Source: an uncultured Lentisphaeria bacterium (GTDB taxonomy: Bacteria > Verrucomicrobiota > Lentisphaeria > Oligosphaerales > Oligosphaeraceae). Taken from it: a stretch of 64,000 nucleotides of DNA. Location of the stretch: NCBI GenBank assembly GCA_934661755.1, contig CAKUJM010000001.1:35293-99292 (forward strand), written 5' to 3'. The notes under the pieces were generated by a model. The model was not told the origin of the DNA, did not search any database, and was given only the letters and a program-made list of their open reading frames with translations. Position 1 is the first letter of the stretch. Each line of letters opens with the position of its first letter. A program made the position numbers and the translations under genes. Of the stretch, positions 33,500-42,750 are shown piece by piece.

Positions 33500-34279
33500 A
33501 TGCACGACAACCAGAAATCGCTCCAGATGGGGGGCGCGCCGAAATCGAATGCCATCCATGCGCGCCCGCACGCCCGGCGCGGGCACGCCGGCCGCCGCCG
33601 TTTTACGCTCATCGAATTGCTGGTGGTGATCGCCATCATCGCCATATTGGCGTCGATGCTGCTGCCGGCGCTTTCCAAGGCACGGCAGAAGGCCAAGGCC
33701 ATCAGCTGCACGAACAACCTGAGGAGCATAGGCCTCCTGTACCAGTTCTACATGGGGGACTACCAGGATTACTTCACGGAATACTATGGCGGCAACGGCT
33801 TCTATACCTATTTTCTGTACCATTACTACGCCGGCGGCAGCCAGGCTCCATGGCCCGGCGGGGAATCCTGGTCGGGAAACAGGAATCTGAAGGAAGTCCG
33901 GTTCCGGATCGGCCTGTGTCCGGATGTCACGGTGGAGAGTTTTTCCCCTGACGGATACATCTACTGCTATGCGCAGAATGCCAACCTTGGCCATCGCTCG
34001 CCGTTTTATGACAACAACAAGGTGCAGAAGATCACGCAGCTCAAGTCGCCGGGCGGGACCTTCCTGGCGATGGACAACTATTTCCGCACCGACATGTATC
34101 CCTACACCTCGTTCTGGGCCGGCTACCAGGACAGCCTCATGTATTTCATCCACAATCCGGTGGCGCGCAATGTGCTGTTCGCGGACGGCCATGTCCGCCC
34201 GGTCCGCTATGGCAGGATGCCGATCTGCACCGGCATTCCCACGGAAGAGCCGGGCCTGACCTTTTTTGGATACAACTGA
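33500..34279 (+). CDS. prepilin-type (pseudopilin-like) protein 2
   Basis: 259 residues, ATG 33500 with CAGGAGG just upstream. The leader is long and basic (33 residues, ending in RRGHAGRRR) before FTLIELLVVIAIIAILA and SMLLPALSKARQKAK. The -1 residue is Arg instead of Gly. Near the C-terminus the H-X9-DG motif appears in a variant form with ten intervening residues (FIHNPVARNVLFADGHV). The middle is rich in Tyr (DYFTEYYGGNGFYTYFLYHYY), suggesting a glycan-facing surface. It lies between the GntR-GH38 fusion and the 1575-residue GH2-like gene, which starts 15 bp after its stop. Function as in pseudopilin 1: export or surface display is inferred. Confidence 0.88.
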   Translation: MHDNQKSLQMGGAPKSNAIHARPHARRGHAGRRRFTLIELLVVIAIIAILASMLLPALSKARQKAKAISCTNNLRSIGLLYQFYMGDYQDYFTEYYGGNGFYTYFLYHYYAGGSQAPWPGGESWSGNRNLKEVRFRIGLCPDVTVESFSPDGYIYCYAQNANLGHRSPFYDNNKVQKITQLKSPGGTFLAMDNYFRTDMYPYTSFWAGYQDSLMYFIHNPVARNVLFADGHVRPVRYGRMPICTGIPTEEPGLTFFGYN

Positions 34280-34294
34280 GTGGAGATGAAAGGA

Positions 34295-37200
34295 ATGTCC
34301 ATACGCAAACTTCTCCTGGCGCTGCCCATGCTTGCCGTCCTCGCCGCATCGGGCGGCAACCTGCTGCAAAACGGAAGCTTCCGGGAGATCGGCGGCAATG
34401 GAGTCCCGGAGCATTGGCATCTGAATGCCAAGCCGGAAAACCTGGTCGCCATTGCGGGAAATGGCGTGCGCTATCCGGGAAATGGCGCTGGACATGGAAT
34501 GCTGTTCCAGGAGGTGCAGATTGAGCCGGGTGGCATCTATGTGCTGAAGTTCGGCGCCCGGGCCGCCGTCCCCGACCCGGAAAAGGAATACTACGGCGCG
34601 GTACTGGTCTACTACCTTGACGGGAACCGCCAATGGATCGACTTCTCCGTATTGCGGAATCTCGCTTTCCGCGACAGAAAATGGCCGGGGGCAACCGTGG
34701 TCCCGGACGGGAAATACGAATCGCTGTCATTCCAGTTCACCGCGCCCGCCAACGCGCATTATGCCGGAATCCGCTTCGACTTCAGCGGCCCGGTGGAACT
34801 GGAACTGGCGGATGTCGTGCTGGACAAGCCCGATCTTGACGTTGCCGGGATGCTCGACCGCTTTGCCCCGCCTGCCGACATGCCGGAACCCGGGGCAGTC
34901 TCAGCCCAGGGCGCAACCCTCAATGCCGATTGGTCCAATGACAACGCGGAGATGAAATCCGGCGAAAGCCGCCTGTCATTGTGCCTTAACGGACTTTGGG
35001 GGTATCGCCAGGAAGGGGTCGACGGCCCGTGGGCTTTTTTGAAGGTCCCCGGCGGGATTCATCGTCCCGAAACCAGCGTGTTCTACAACAACGCGGCCGG
35101 ATACCGGCAGGATTTCGCCGGCCCGGTCTGGCTTGCCCGCACGGTCCTGCTCCCGGAAGGGGGCGGCGGCGGGTATTTTCTGGATTTCGAGGGCTCCAGG
35201 AATCTGGCGCTCCGCGTCTTCTGGAACGGGCAGGCAATCGGCGACATCGACAGCGACTGGGGCGGCGAGCTGGCGCTGCCGGCGGAACTCGCATTGCCGG
35301 GAACGGCGAATGCGCTGCTGATCCTGGCTCTGCCCCGGAAGTCGGACAGCACTTCGGCATACCTGTATGACACGGGGAAGCCGCGTGCCTACCTCCCCGC
35401 CGACAACAGCCTGCTCTTCGATGTGACCCTGCTCCGCAAGCCGGAGAAACGCGTTTTCGATTCCATGCGAATCACGCCGTCATGGCGTCGGCGGCAGCTC
35501 ACCGTCCGGTTCGACGGCCAATTCCATTTTCGCTTCCGGGCGAAGGTCACCGACCTGAATGGAAACGCGCTGCTGGAAGACGATCCGGAGATCCATCATG
35601 GCGATGGAAACACGGAACTGGTTCTCAACTGGCCGGAGCCAGTCGAGTGGACTCCCGACACCCCGAACCTGCTTGAGCTGACGCTGACCGCGCTGGACGA
35701 AGGCGGCACGGTGGTCGACCAGTCGCTTCCGGAGCGCTTCGGCTTCCGGGAGGTCTGGGTTGAAGGGAAAACAATGTACTTGAACGGCAAGGAGCTGCGT
35801 CTGCGGCCGCGACAGGGGATGATTTTTCTGCCGACGCAGGACGAGGATTACTACCGGCGCGGCTTCTCCTTCATGAAGGACATGGGTTTCAACACGCTTA
35901 TCCGCCTCTCCTCCATGGCATACGTGGAGGACTTCTTCGAGGGGATGACACCATTCCGGGTGGCGGACGAGCTGGGGATGTTCTACATCGCCTACACCCC
36001 GGCGCACATGGTCTCCGGCGGACAGTTCGGCAACGAAAGCGCAGGATACTCCCGGGCGCTGATGAACTACATCAACCGGAGGTTCATCGAAAAAATCTAC
36101 AATCATCCCTCGGTCATTGCCTATTCCGGCTTTGGCACCTCGCCGGTGACGGACGGGAACCTCTGCTACACGATCCAGCCGAATGTCTGGGGGATCGCGC
36201 CGCTGGACTCGGAGGAAAGCCTCTCCGAAGCCGGCCTGTCGCTGAGTGACAGGCAGCGCAGTGCGTTCTCGGGATACTTGAAATACATTGAGGAGCTGAA
36301 GCGCCTGGACGCCTCCCGGCCATATCTTTCCCATTATGACTGCGGATCCGGCGATGGCTGGGGGATCTTCGACTACTTCAACTGGGGGCAGACGCAGGAG
36401 CGCGAGGAATGGCTCTCCGAATATCCCGGACACGGCGTCAAGCCGGTCGGCAGCTGGGAACACGGCAACCCCTATCCGGAGAGCTTCGTCAACCACGCCA
36501 TTCCGGACGGCGACGGCGAGCCATGGGTGACTGAATATTGTGCATCGATCATCGGGGATCAGGCATATCGAACCGAAGATGCGTCCTACCGTGACAAGAT
36601 CAAGAAGGAGTGGTACGATCCAGCCAGCGGCAATTACCGCAGGATCGTCGACAACGGGATGAGCGAATTGAACCGCCTGGAGACTGTCAATCTGGCCTGG
36701 GCCGACATCAACCGGCGGATCTACCGTTCCTGGCGGCTGCTCGGGGCCAACATGGGAATCGAGCCGTTCGGCCCGGCCGACAACTACATCCGGCATGATG
36801 TCCTGTTCAAGGACGGCTTTCAGAAATTCATCGCCGACCCCGCCCGCAATCTGCAGACGCCGGGCGCCAAAAGCGACCTCTACAAGATTCGCTACACCTG
36901 GCCGACGGAGGCGCTGCTCGGCCTGCCGAAGGCGCCGTCCGGCCGCCAGCCGGACGGTCTGAACGCATTCGGCAAAGTGCTCTACGAAAACAACCGGGAC
37001 TTTCTGGGCTTTGTCGCCGACGGTGGGGAAAACCCGATTGGGAAGACCCATCTTTTCCGCATCGGGGAGACGGTGAAAAAGGCCATTGCGCTGATATACG
37101 ACGGCTTCACGCCGCTGTCCGGAACCATTCGCGGAAAAGTGTGGCAAGGGGATCGCGAGCACTCTGAATTTGAAATCCCGTTCGAATTTCCCGCGGCGCG

Positions 37201-39022
37201 AACTGAGCTGGTTCCATTTGATTTCCCCGCTGAAATTGCGGGGTCGGGCAGGATCGAGCTGGTCTTTTCCAATTCCGCAGGCGCCGTCATCGGCAGCGAC
37301 CGCTTTGCCTTCACGGTGCTATCCCCCGGCCCGCCATTGCGCAGCGGCGTCGTGCTGTACGATCCCGCCGGAACCGCAGGCCAGACCACCGGCTTTGCGG
37401 AAAAGGTCGTCAAGACTCCCGATTTTTCCGGAGCACGGAAGGTGATGATCGCCCCCGGGGCCCTGTCGTTCGAAGCGTTGCAGGCGATCCCGGAGGCAGT
37501 CCCGGTGCTGGTCCTGGAACAGGAAACCGGGCAGCTGGAGAAACTGGGATTCCACATGTTTCCGATCCGCGCCCGGCAATTCTGGCCGGACCTGCTGCTT
37601 GCCATCGACCCCGAGCTTCTGCGCGACTGGCGCGGTGGTCGTCCCATCCGGATCGGCCAGTCCCATCTCCCGCTGCGGAAAGGCTATCTCTACACGTCGT
37701 CAACCACGGGAATGGTGGCGGAATCCGTGTTTGAAACCCCCAATGCCGGGAATTTCACTCCGCTTGCCCACGGCGGATTCGACCTTGCGCTGACGCCGCT
37801 TTTATTGACGGATCTGGGCGGCCGCCGGGTCATTTTCTCGCAGCTGGCGTTGGCGGAAAACGCGGCAATCGATCCCGGCGCCGGGCGGGTCCTCAACCGC
37901 CTCCTGGAATTGCTGGCGTGCAATCCCGATGATCCGCCAGGGGACACGCGGACGGCTTTGCGCCAAACCGGGCAGCAAGGCTGCACGCCTCTCCCCGCGG
38001 AGAAAAAATCGCCCCCGCATGTTGTTGGCGATGTCGAATTTGCCGAATCGCTCGGTGCGGTCTCTGTGCGCAGGGGATTTCCGGAGCGCGGAACCGTCCT
38101 GGTCACCGAGGTTGGCAATCCCTCCGAATTATCCGCGTTTCTGGCGCGGGGCGGAAAGGCCGTGCTGATGCCGCAGCCGGATGAGGTCTACCACAAGCTC
38201 GGCATCCCCTTTGAACACCTGGCCACCGCCTATCTGCCGCAGGAATTCGCGGGGCTGAATGCGGGGAATTTCCATTTCCGGCAGGATCTTCCGGTGCTCG
38301 CCTTCGGAGGGAAGCTGCTTGCCCGCCACGGGAATCTTACGCTGGTCGGATTCGATCCCCGCAAGATCGACACCGCCGCAGAGCCCTATCTTGCCTTGAC
38401 GCAGAAACGACAGTACCGGGCAATCGCACAGGCGCTCACCAATGCGGGAATGGCGCTGGACGCCCCCGCCCAGTCGCTGCTGTCGGCCCTGGAATGCGAA
38501 CCGCTGCGCCTGCCAATCGCCGACACGATGCCCTCGATGAAACTCCGGGAAACCCGGGATGATGATGGCGGATGGAGGAGCGGTCAATACGACGACGGCG
38601 CCTGGCAGGACTACGATTTTCGCAAGTCCGCATCCACCGGAAAACCGGACGTCCAGATCCGGATCCGCTTTTGCGTCGGCGCCGATGACGCCGCCCGAAA
38701 AGGCCTCCAGCTTGATGCCGGGACATTCGACGACTACAGCGAACTGTACCTGAATGGCGTCAAGGTCGGTGCGGTCACCCCGGAGAACAGCCAGCCGGAA
38801 CAGGCCTGGCAAATCCGCCGCGTCATCCCGATTCCGGATGGACTCCTGAAGGCCGGCGAGAATCTGCTGGCCATCCACGTCTGGAATCGCAACGGACAAA
38901 CCCGGGGCTGGCCCGCCCAAATGCGCGGACCGCTTGAAATCACGGAGCAAAAGCAGCCGCGGCCGCTCTATTTCGGGAAATACCGTCATTGCGACGACCC
39001 CTATATGGTTCGTCTCTGGTAG
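34295..39022 (+). CDS. very large secreted GH2-like protein lacking the usual acid/base glutamate
   Basis: 1575 residues from ATG 34295, where the signal peptide MSIRKLLLALPMLAVLAASG begins; in-frame GTG 34280 and ATG 34286 are alternatives. Residues about 22-200 form a CBM4/9-like jelly roll (LLQNGSFREIGGNGVPEHW). A GH2 sugar-binding domain, Ig-like domain and TIM barrel follow (FREVWVEGKTMYLNGKELRLR, then GFNTLIRLSSM). The nucleophile region VTEYC (Glu747) is present. Where GH2 enzymes have NHPS...GNE, this has NHPSVIAYSGFGTSP, so the acid/base Glu position is Ser616. The C-terminus holds a glutamine-amidotransferase-like stretch and a second galactose-binding domain (DTFDDYSELYLNGVKVG-type). 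It may be a binding protein or use another acid. It lies between pseudopilin 2 and a sialate O-acetylesterase. Confidence 0.75.
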   Translation: MSIRKLLLALPMLAVLAASGGNLLQNGSFREIGGNGVPEHWHLNAKPENLVAIAGNGVRYPGNGAGHGMLFQEVQIEPGGIYVLKFGARAAVPDPEKEYYGAVLVYYLDGNRQWIDFSVLRNLAFRDRKWPGATVVPDGKYESLSFQFTAPANAHYAGIRFDFSGPVELELADVVLDKPDLDVAGMLDRFAPPADMPEPGAVSAQGATLNADWSNDNAEMKSGESRLSLCLNGLWGYRQEGVDGPWAFLKVPGGIHRPETSVFYNNAAGYRQDFAGPVWLARTVLLPEGGGGGYFLDFEGSRNLALRVFWNGQAIGDIDSDWGGELALPAELALPGTANALLILALPRKSDSTSAYLYDTGKPRAYLPADNSLLFDVTLLRKPEKRVFDSMRITPSWRRRQLTVRFDGQFHFRFRAKVTDLNGNALLEDDPEIHHGDGNTELVLNWPEPVEWTPDTPNLLELTLTALDEGGTVVDQSLPERFGFREVWVEGKTMYLNGKELRLRPRQGMIFLPTQDEDYYRRGFSFMKDMGFNTLIRLSSMAYVEDFFEGMTPFRVADELGMFYIAYTPAHMVSGGQFGNESAGYSRALMNYINRRFIEKIYNHPSVIAYSGFGTSPVTDGNLCYTIQPNVWGIAPLDSEESLSEAGLSLSDRQRSAFSGYLKYIEELKRLDASRPYLSHYDCGSGDGWGIFDYFNWGQTQEREEWLSEYPGHGVKPVGSWEHGNPYPESFVNHAIPDGDGEPWVTEYCASIIGDQAYRTEDASYRDKIKKEWYDPASGNYRRIVDNGMSELNRLETVNLAWADINRRIYRSWRLLGANMGIEPFGPADNYIRHDVLFKDGFQKFIADPARNLQTPGAKSDLYKIRYTWPTEALLGLPKAPSGRQPDGLNAFGKVLYENNRDFLGFVADGGENPIGKTHLFRIGETVKKAIALIYDGFTPLSGTIRGKVWQGDREHSEFEIPFEFPAARTELVPFDFPAEIAGSGRIELVFSNSAGAVIGSDRFAFTVLSPGPPLRSGVVLYDPAGTAGQTTGFAEKVVKTPDFSGARKVMIAPGALSFEALQAIPEAVPVLVLEQETGQLEKLGFHMFPIRARQFWPDLLLAIDPELLRDWRGGRPIRIGQSHLPLRKGYLYTSSTTGMVAESVFETPNAGNFTPLAHGGFDLALTPLLLTDLGGRRVIFSQLALAENAAIDPGAGRVLNRLLELLACNPDDPPGDTRTALRQTGQQGCTPLPAEKKSPPHVVGDVEFAESLGAVSVRRGFPERGTVLVTEVGNPSELSAFLARGGKAVLMPQPDEVYHKLGIPFEHLATAYLPQEFAGLNAGNFHFRQDLPVLAFGGKLLARHGNLTLVGFDPRKIDTAAEPYLALTQKRQYRAIAQALTNAGMALDAPAQSLLSALECEPLRLPIADTMPSMKLRETRDDDGGWRSGQYDDGAWQDYDFRKSASTGKPDVQIRIRFCVGADDAARKGLQLDAGTFDDYSELYLNGVKVGAVTPENSQPEQAWQIRRVIPIPDGLLKAGENLLAIHVWNRNGQTRGWPAQMRGPLEITEQKQPRPLYFGKYRHCDDPYMVRLW

Positions 39023-39031
39023 CTCAAATCG

Positions 39032-39158
39032 CCTGGATGCCGCGATGGTGGTTCTTTTTGCGCCATGGCTTCGTCTTTTTTTGGGGTGACGCACTCCTGG
39101 CACGCTCCCTGAAAAATGACCCTTCCAGCGCAAAAACGCCTCGCTTCACGGATCCAGG
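39032..39158 (-). repeat. intergenic repeat family, copy D (inverted)
   Basis: Read on the minus strand, it begins CCTGGATCCGTGAAGCG and aligns with copy A through TTTTGCG, ATTTTTCAGGGAGCG, GTCACC and CCATGGCGCAA, ending CATCGCGGCATCCAGG. The outermost CCTGGATCC/GGCATCCAGG ends are inverted repeats. It fills the gap between the GH2-like gene and sialate O-acetylesterase 2. Confidence 0.7.
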
Positions 39159-39176
39159 AAACAAGGGAAACATACG

Positions 39177-41243
39177 ATGCGTCAGCCAATTGCACTTCTC
39201 CTGGGACTCGTTCTTTGCACGGCGCTGCCGGCCGGGGAGTTCTCCGTCTACAAGGTATTCGGGGATCACATGGTCCTGCAGCGCAACCAGCCGATAGTCT
39301 TCTCCGGCACCTGCGATCCCGGCCAGGCGGTCAAGGCGCAGTTCGGCAATCGAACTGTCCAGACGCAGGGCGATGAGCATGGTCAGTGGCGCGCCGCATT
39401 TCCGCCGATGGCGGCGGGCGGCCCCTTCGAGGCGAGGTTTTCTGCATCGGGCAAGGCAATTGCGTTCTCCGACATCCTGGTCGGCGACGTCTGGATCTGT
39501 GCCGGCCAATCCAACATGGAGGTGCCGGTCTGGTCGGGCGACCCGTATTTCCGGGCCCGGAATGGCGACCGGGAATTGGAGAAGGCCAATCTCCCGATGG
39601 TCCGCCTCTATCATTCCAACGCCATGCGGCGGCTTTCCCCCACTCGCCCGCTGGATGATGAAAATGGTCCCGGCTGGGTGGTCTGCTCCCCGGAGACGGC
39701 GGCCAATTTCAGCGCAGTCGGCTTTTTCTTCGGGCGTGAACTTTACCAGACGCTCCAGGCACCCGTCGGACTGGTCAATATGGCATGGGGCGGCACGCGG
39801 ATCGAGGCGTGGGTTTCCCCGGACGTCCTGCGCGAGTGCGGATGCGGCGAGTTGCTTCAGGATGTGAACGAGGCAATTTCCCCCGTCCCCGCCAAAGAGC
39901 AGGCCGATGCCGACCGCTACGCAGCCGCGCAGGCGGCAATTGACGACTGGTTTGCGCGCTTCTACAGCCACAACCCCGCGGCGACCCGCAAGGCGGCCTC
40001 CTGGAGCGCGATGGATTACGACGATTCCGCCTGGGAGACAGTCGCCGCCTTCCCCGGCGGTTTTCCGGAAGGCCAGGACGGCATTGGCTGGTTCAGGAAA
40101 ACCCTGGAGCTGCCGGAGGACTGGGCAGGCAGGGAACTCTCCTTTCAACCGGGGGCCATCGACGACTGCGAGGAGGTTTTCTTCAACGGCGTCAAGGTCG
40201 GTGAAGTCACCCGCTCCATGGATCGCAGCGCAAACCGCAACTACACCATCCCCGCCGGCCTGGTCGTTGCCGGGAAAAATGCCATCGCCTGCCGGGTCGC
40301 CGACTTCGGCGGCGATGGCGGGCTGGGGTTCAGGACGCCGCGGCTGCTGTTGATCCGCAAGGCGGATGGCGAATCGCTGGACATCTCCGGCGGCTGGAAG
40401 TTCCGGCAGGAATTCGCATTGAAGGCCGAGGACCTCGGGCGTTTCCCGCAGCTCCCGCAACGGCTGGCCGACTACCGGAACAGCGGCAATTTCCCGACCA
40501 CGCTTTACAACGCCCAGGTGCATCCATGGTTTCGCTTCCCGGTGCGCGGCGTGATCTGGTATCAGGGGGAATCCAATGCCGGCCAGGCGAATTACGCGGA
40601 ACTGAACAAGCAGCTGATCCGCGACTGGCGGAGGAAATGGAACAACCCGGAAATGCCCTTCCTCCTGGTTCAGCTGGCCGGATTCGAATCTCCGGCATAC
40701 GGCCCCTTCAACCCCTTGCCGGACGACTACTGGAAACGGCAGAAAATCAACGGCGACCACCCGTTTGCCATGACGCGCGAACAGCAGTTCGAGTGCACCA
40801 CTCTCCCCAATGTCGGCATGGCGGTGGCAATGGATGCGGGGGAACACTCGAACATCCACCCCGGCGACAAGCTCACCGTGGCGCTCCGGCTTGCCGCCGA
40901 GGCAAAGCGAATCGCCTATAAGATGCCGGTGGTTTCGCACGGGCCGGTCTACCGCTCCATGAAAATCGAGGGCTCGAAAATACGCATTTTCCTTGACAAC
41001 CCGGGAAACGGCCTGAAAACCTCGGATGGCAAGGCGCCGGGGGCATTTTCCATCGCCGGTTCCGATGGCATATATCACTGGGCTGACGCCGAAATCGACG
41101 GCGATACGGTTCTGGTCTCGTCACCGGAGGTGCCGCAACCGCTCCACGTCCGGTGCGGATGGGCGGGATTCCGCGGCGACTTCAACCTGGTCAACGGCGA
41201 AGGTTTCCCCGTCGTGCCATTCCGCACTGACCAGCCGCAATGA
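39177..41243 (+). CDS. sialate O-acetylesterase-like SGNH hydrolase 2, with inserted beta-sandwich domain
   Basis: 688 residues with signal peptide MRQPIALLLGLVLCTALPAG. The family landmarks are present: HMVLQRNQPIVFSG, FSDILVGDVWICAGQSNMEVPV with the nucleophile Ser, VGFFFGRELYQTL, NMAWGGTRIEAW, GVIWYQGESNAGQANY and SNIHPGDKLTVALRLA with the Asp/His pair. Between the early and late parts of the catalytic domain, residues about 270-400 hold a galactose-binding-like beta-sandwich (SAWETVAAFPGG, GWFRKTLELPEDWAGREL, EEVFFNGVKVGEV), a common insertion in the long members of this family. Secreted; removes O-acetyl esters from glycans before hydrolases attack. Intergenic repeat D is immediately upstream. 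Confidence 0.9.
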   Translation: MRQPIALLLGLVLCTALPAGEFSVYKVFGDHMVLQRNQPIVFSGTCDPGQAVKAQFGNRTVQTQGDEHGQWRAAFPPMAAGGPFEARFSASGKAIAFSDILVGDVWICAGQSNMEVPVWSGDPYFRARNGDRELEKANLPMVRLYHSNAMRRLSPTRPLDDENGPGWVVCSPETAANFSAVGFFFGRELYQTLQAPVGLVNMAWGGTRIEAWVSPDVLRECGCGELLQDVNEAISPVPAKEQADADRYAAAQAAIDDWFARFYSHNPAATRKAASWSAMDYDDSAWETVAAFPGGFPEGQDGIGWFRKTLELPEDWAGRELSFQPGAIDDCEEVFFNGVKVGEVTRSMDRSANRNYTIPAGLVVAGKNAIACRVADFGGDGGLGFRTPRLLLIRKADGESLDISGGWKFRQEFALKAEDLGRFPQLPQRLADYRNSGNFPTTLYNAQVHPWFRFPVRGVIWYQGESNAGQANYAELNKQLIRDWRRKWNNPEMPFLLVQLAGFESPAYGPFNPLPDDYWKRQKINGDHPFAMTREQQFECTTLPNVGMAVAMDAGEHSNIHPGDKLTVALRLAAEAKRIAYKMPVVSHGPVYRSMKIEGSKIRIFLDNPGNGLKTSDGKAPGAFSIAGSDGIYHWADAEIDGDTVLVSSPEVPQPLHVRCGWAGFRGDFNLVNGEGFPVVPFRTDQPQ

Positions 41244-41424
41244 TTCGGCCATGCGTTGTGATCCTCCCGCAGCCCGGGCGCGGCATCGCCGTTCCGCCAG
41301 GGCTTTCCCATGCGTGTCTCATGGGATGGGGATATGACGCCATACGGAATGCCGCCTGGACAGGAATGATTACATTACCCTGGCTTCGCGGAAACCGACT
41401 TCGACTTCACTGCATCCACACATC

Positions 41425-42681
41425 ATGACTCCGCGTACCCATCGCCTCCATTCGCCCTTCATGCTTTTCCTTGCGCTTTTCACAATGACACTGACAATGA
41501 CCATGGCCACGCCAGCCTTTTCCGCACCGTATGCTGGCCCTTCCTTCGGGGAGCTCGACCGCGAGGCAATGCAGGGGAAGCCCATGCGGGTGGTTTTCCT
41601 GGGCGGTTCGCTGACTTGGGGCGCAAACGCCTCCAATCCCCAAAAGACCAGCATGCGCGCAATCGTGGGGCGATATCTGCAACAGCGCTGGCCGAGGACT
41701 TCCGTGCAACTGTTCGACGCCGCAATCGGCGGGACCGGCTCGGACCTGGCGCTCTTCCGGCTGGAGCGCGATGTTCTAAGTGAAAAGCCCACGCTGGTAT
41801 TCCTGGACTTCACCGTCAATGACTGTCTGGAGTCGGCGGACCCGGAACCGCTGTTCTTCTACGAAACCGTCCTGCGCACGCTGCTGGCCAGGGAAGTCCC
41901 GGTGGTGCAAATCCTGTATGGGTGCAGGAACAGCTTCGGCGCCAGCGCGCCCGCCGAACCGCGGCGCGTCCAGCATCTGCAGCTCAACCGCCACTACCGG
42001 CTGGGACTGGGGGACGCCGAGGCGGCAATGCGGATGGCATTGCAAGCCGGGAAAACCGCCATTGACAAATGCTACCTGGAGGGTGACGGCACCCACCCCG
42101 ACGATCCCGGATATGCCATTTGCGCCGACGGCGTAATCAGCGGATTCGAGCAGGCGGTCCAGGCGGATCTCCGGCCGGCGCTTCCCGACCGCCCGCTCTT
42201 CGGATACTATGGGGACTTCGCCCGCATCGACGTGGCGGAGATGGCGCTGCCCCAAGGCTGGATGGTGAAAAACACCGCCCGGACTGCATTATGGTTTGAC
42301 GGCCAGGCCAGCCGCTGGATGGATCGACTGGCAGTGGCCGCCGCCGGCGGCAGCGCGCTGGAATTCAATTTCAACGGCCGCTTCATCGGAATCTTCGGCG
42401 AGGGCAGCCGCACCACCGCGCCATTTGTCATCCGGATCGACGGCAGGAGGTTTGACATGCGGAAGCGTCTGCGTGACGAATTGCCGCCCGGGGAGCCGGA
42501 GTTCATCTGGCATACCTCCCGCGACTTCCCCCCATTGTCCGGGAATCTCTTCTTCTGGCTGCCGATCGCCTGGGATCTGGAGGACGGACCGCACCATGCG
42601 GAAATCCTGGTGCCCGCATATGCAGACGGTGAGGTGCGGATCGGCTGCATCGGCACCGCCGGCAAGCTGCACCGGCGATGA
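41425..42681 (+). CDS. secreted SGNH/GDSL hydrolase (putative carbohydrate esterase)
   Basis: 418 residues with a hydrophobic signal (MLFLALFTMTLTMTMATPAFSA). The SGNH block I is VVFLGGSLTWGAN with nucleophile Ser. Block II is GGTGSDLALFRLERD (Gly), block III is FLDFTVNDCLES (Asn in the expected place), and block V is GDGTHPDDPGY with Asp and His. The last 170 residues form a beta-sandwich (NFNGRFIGIFGEGS and similar). Family members deacetylate xylan, pectin or rhamnogalacturonan. It ends the plus-strand locus; the stop codon is followed within 5 bp by the strong hairpin 42686-42726. Confidence 0.8.
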   Translation: MTPRTHRLHSPFMLFLALFTMTLTMTMATPAFSAPYAGPSFGELDREAMQGKPMRVVFLGGSLTWGANASNPQKTSMRAIVGRYLQQRWPRTSVQLFDAAIGGTGSDLALFRLERDVLSEKPTLVFLDFTVNDCLESADPEPLFFYETVLRTLLAREVPVVQILYGCRNSFGASAPAEPRRVQHLQLNRHYRLGLGDAEAAMRMALQAGKTAIDKCYLEGDGTHPDDPGYAICADGVISGFEQAVQADLRPALPDRPLFGYYGDFARIDVAEMALPQGWMVKNTARTALWFDGQASRWMDRLAVAAAGGSALEFNFNGRFIGIFGEGSRTTAPFVIRIDGRRFDMRKRLRDELPPGEPEFIWHTSRDFPPLSGNLFFWLPIAWDLEDGPHHAEILVPAYADGEVRIGCIGTAGKLHRR

Positions 42682-42726
42682 AAAACGGAAGGGGGCGGAT
42701 GGCTGCCCACCATCCGCCCCCTTCCG
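42681..42726 (-). terminator. intrinsic terminator with 17-bp perfect stem between convergent loci
   Basis: CGGAAGGGGGCGGATGG (42686-42702) pairs perfectly with 42710-42726 across a 7-base loop CTGCCCA. On the minus strand the stem is followed by TTTTT, so it terminates the 55269-42751 operon; on the plus strand the stem lacks a T-run but could still slow readthrough from the SGNH gene. Confidence 0.92.
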
Positions 42727-42750
42727 CCATCCACTGGCATCGGCGGGCGC

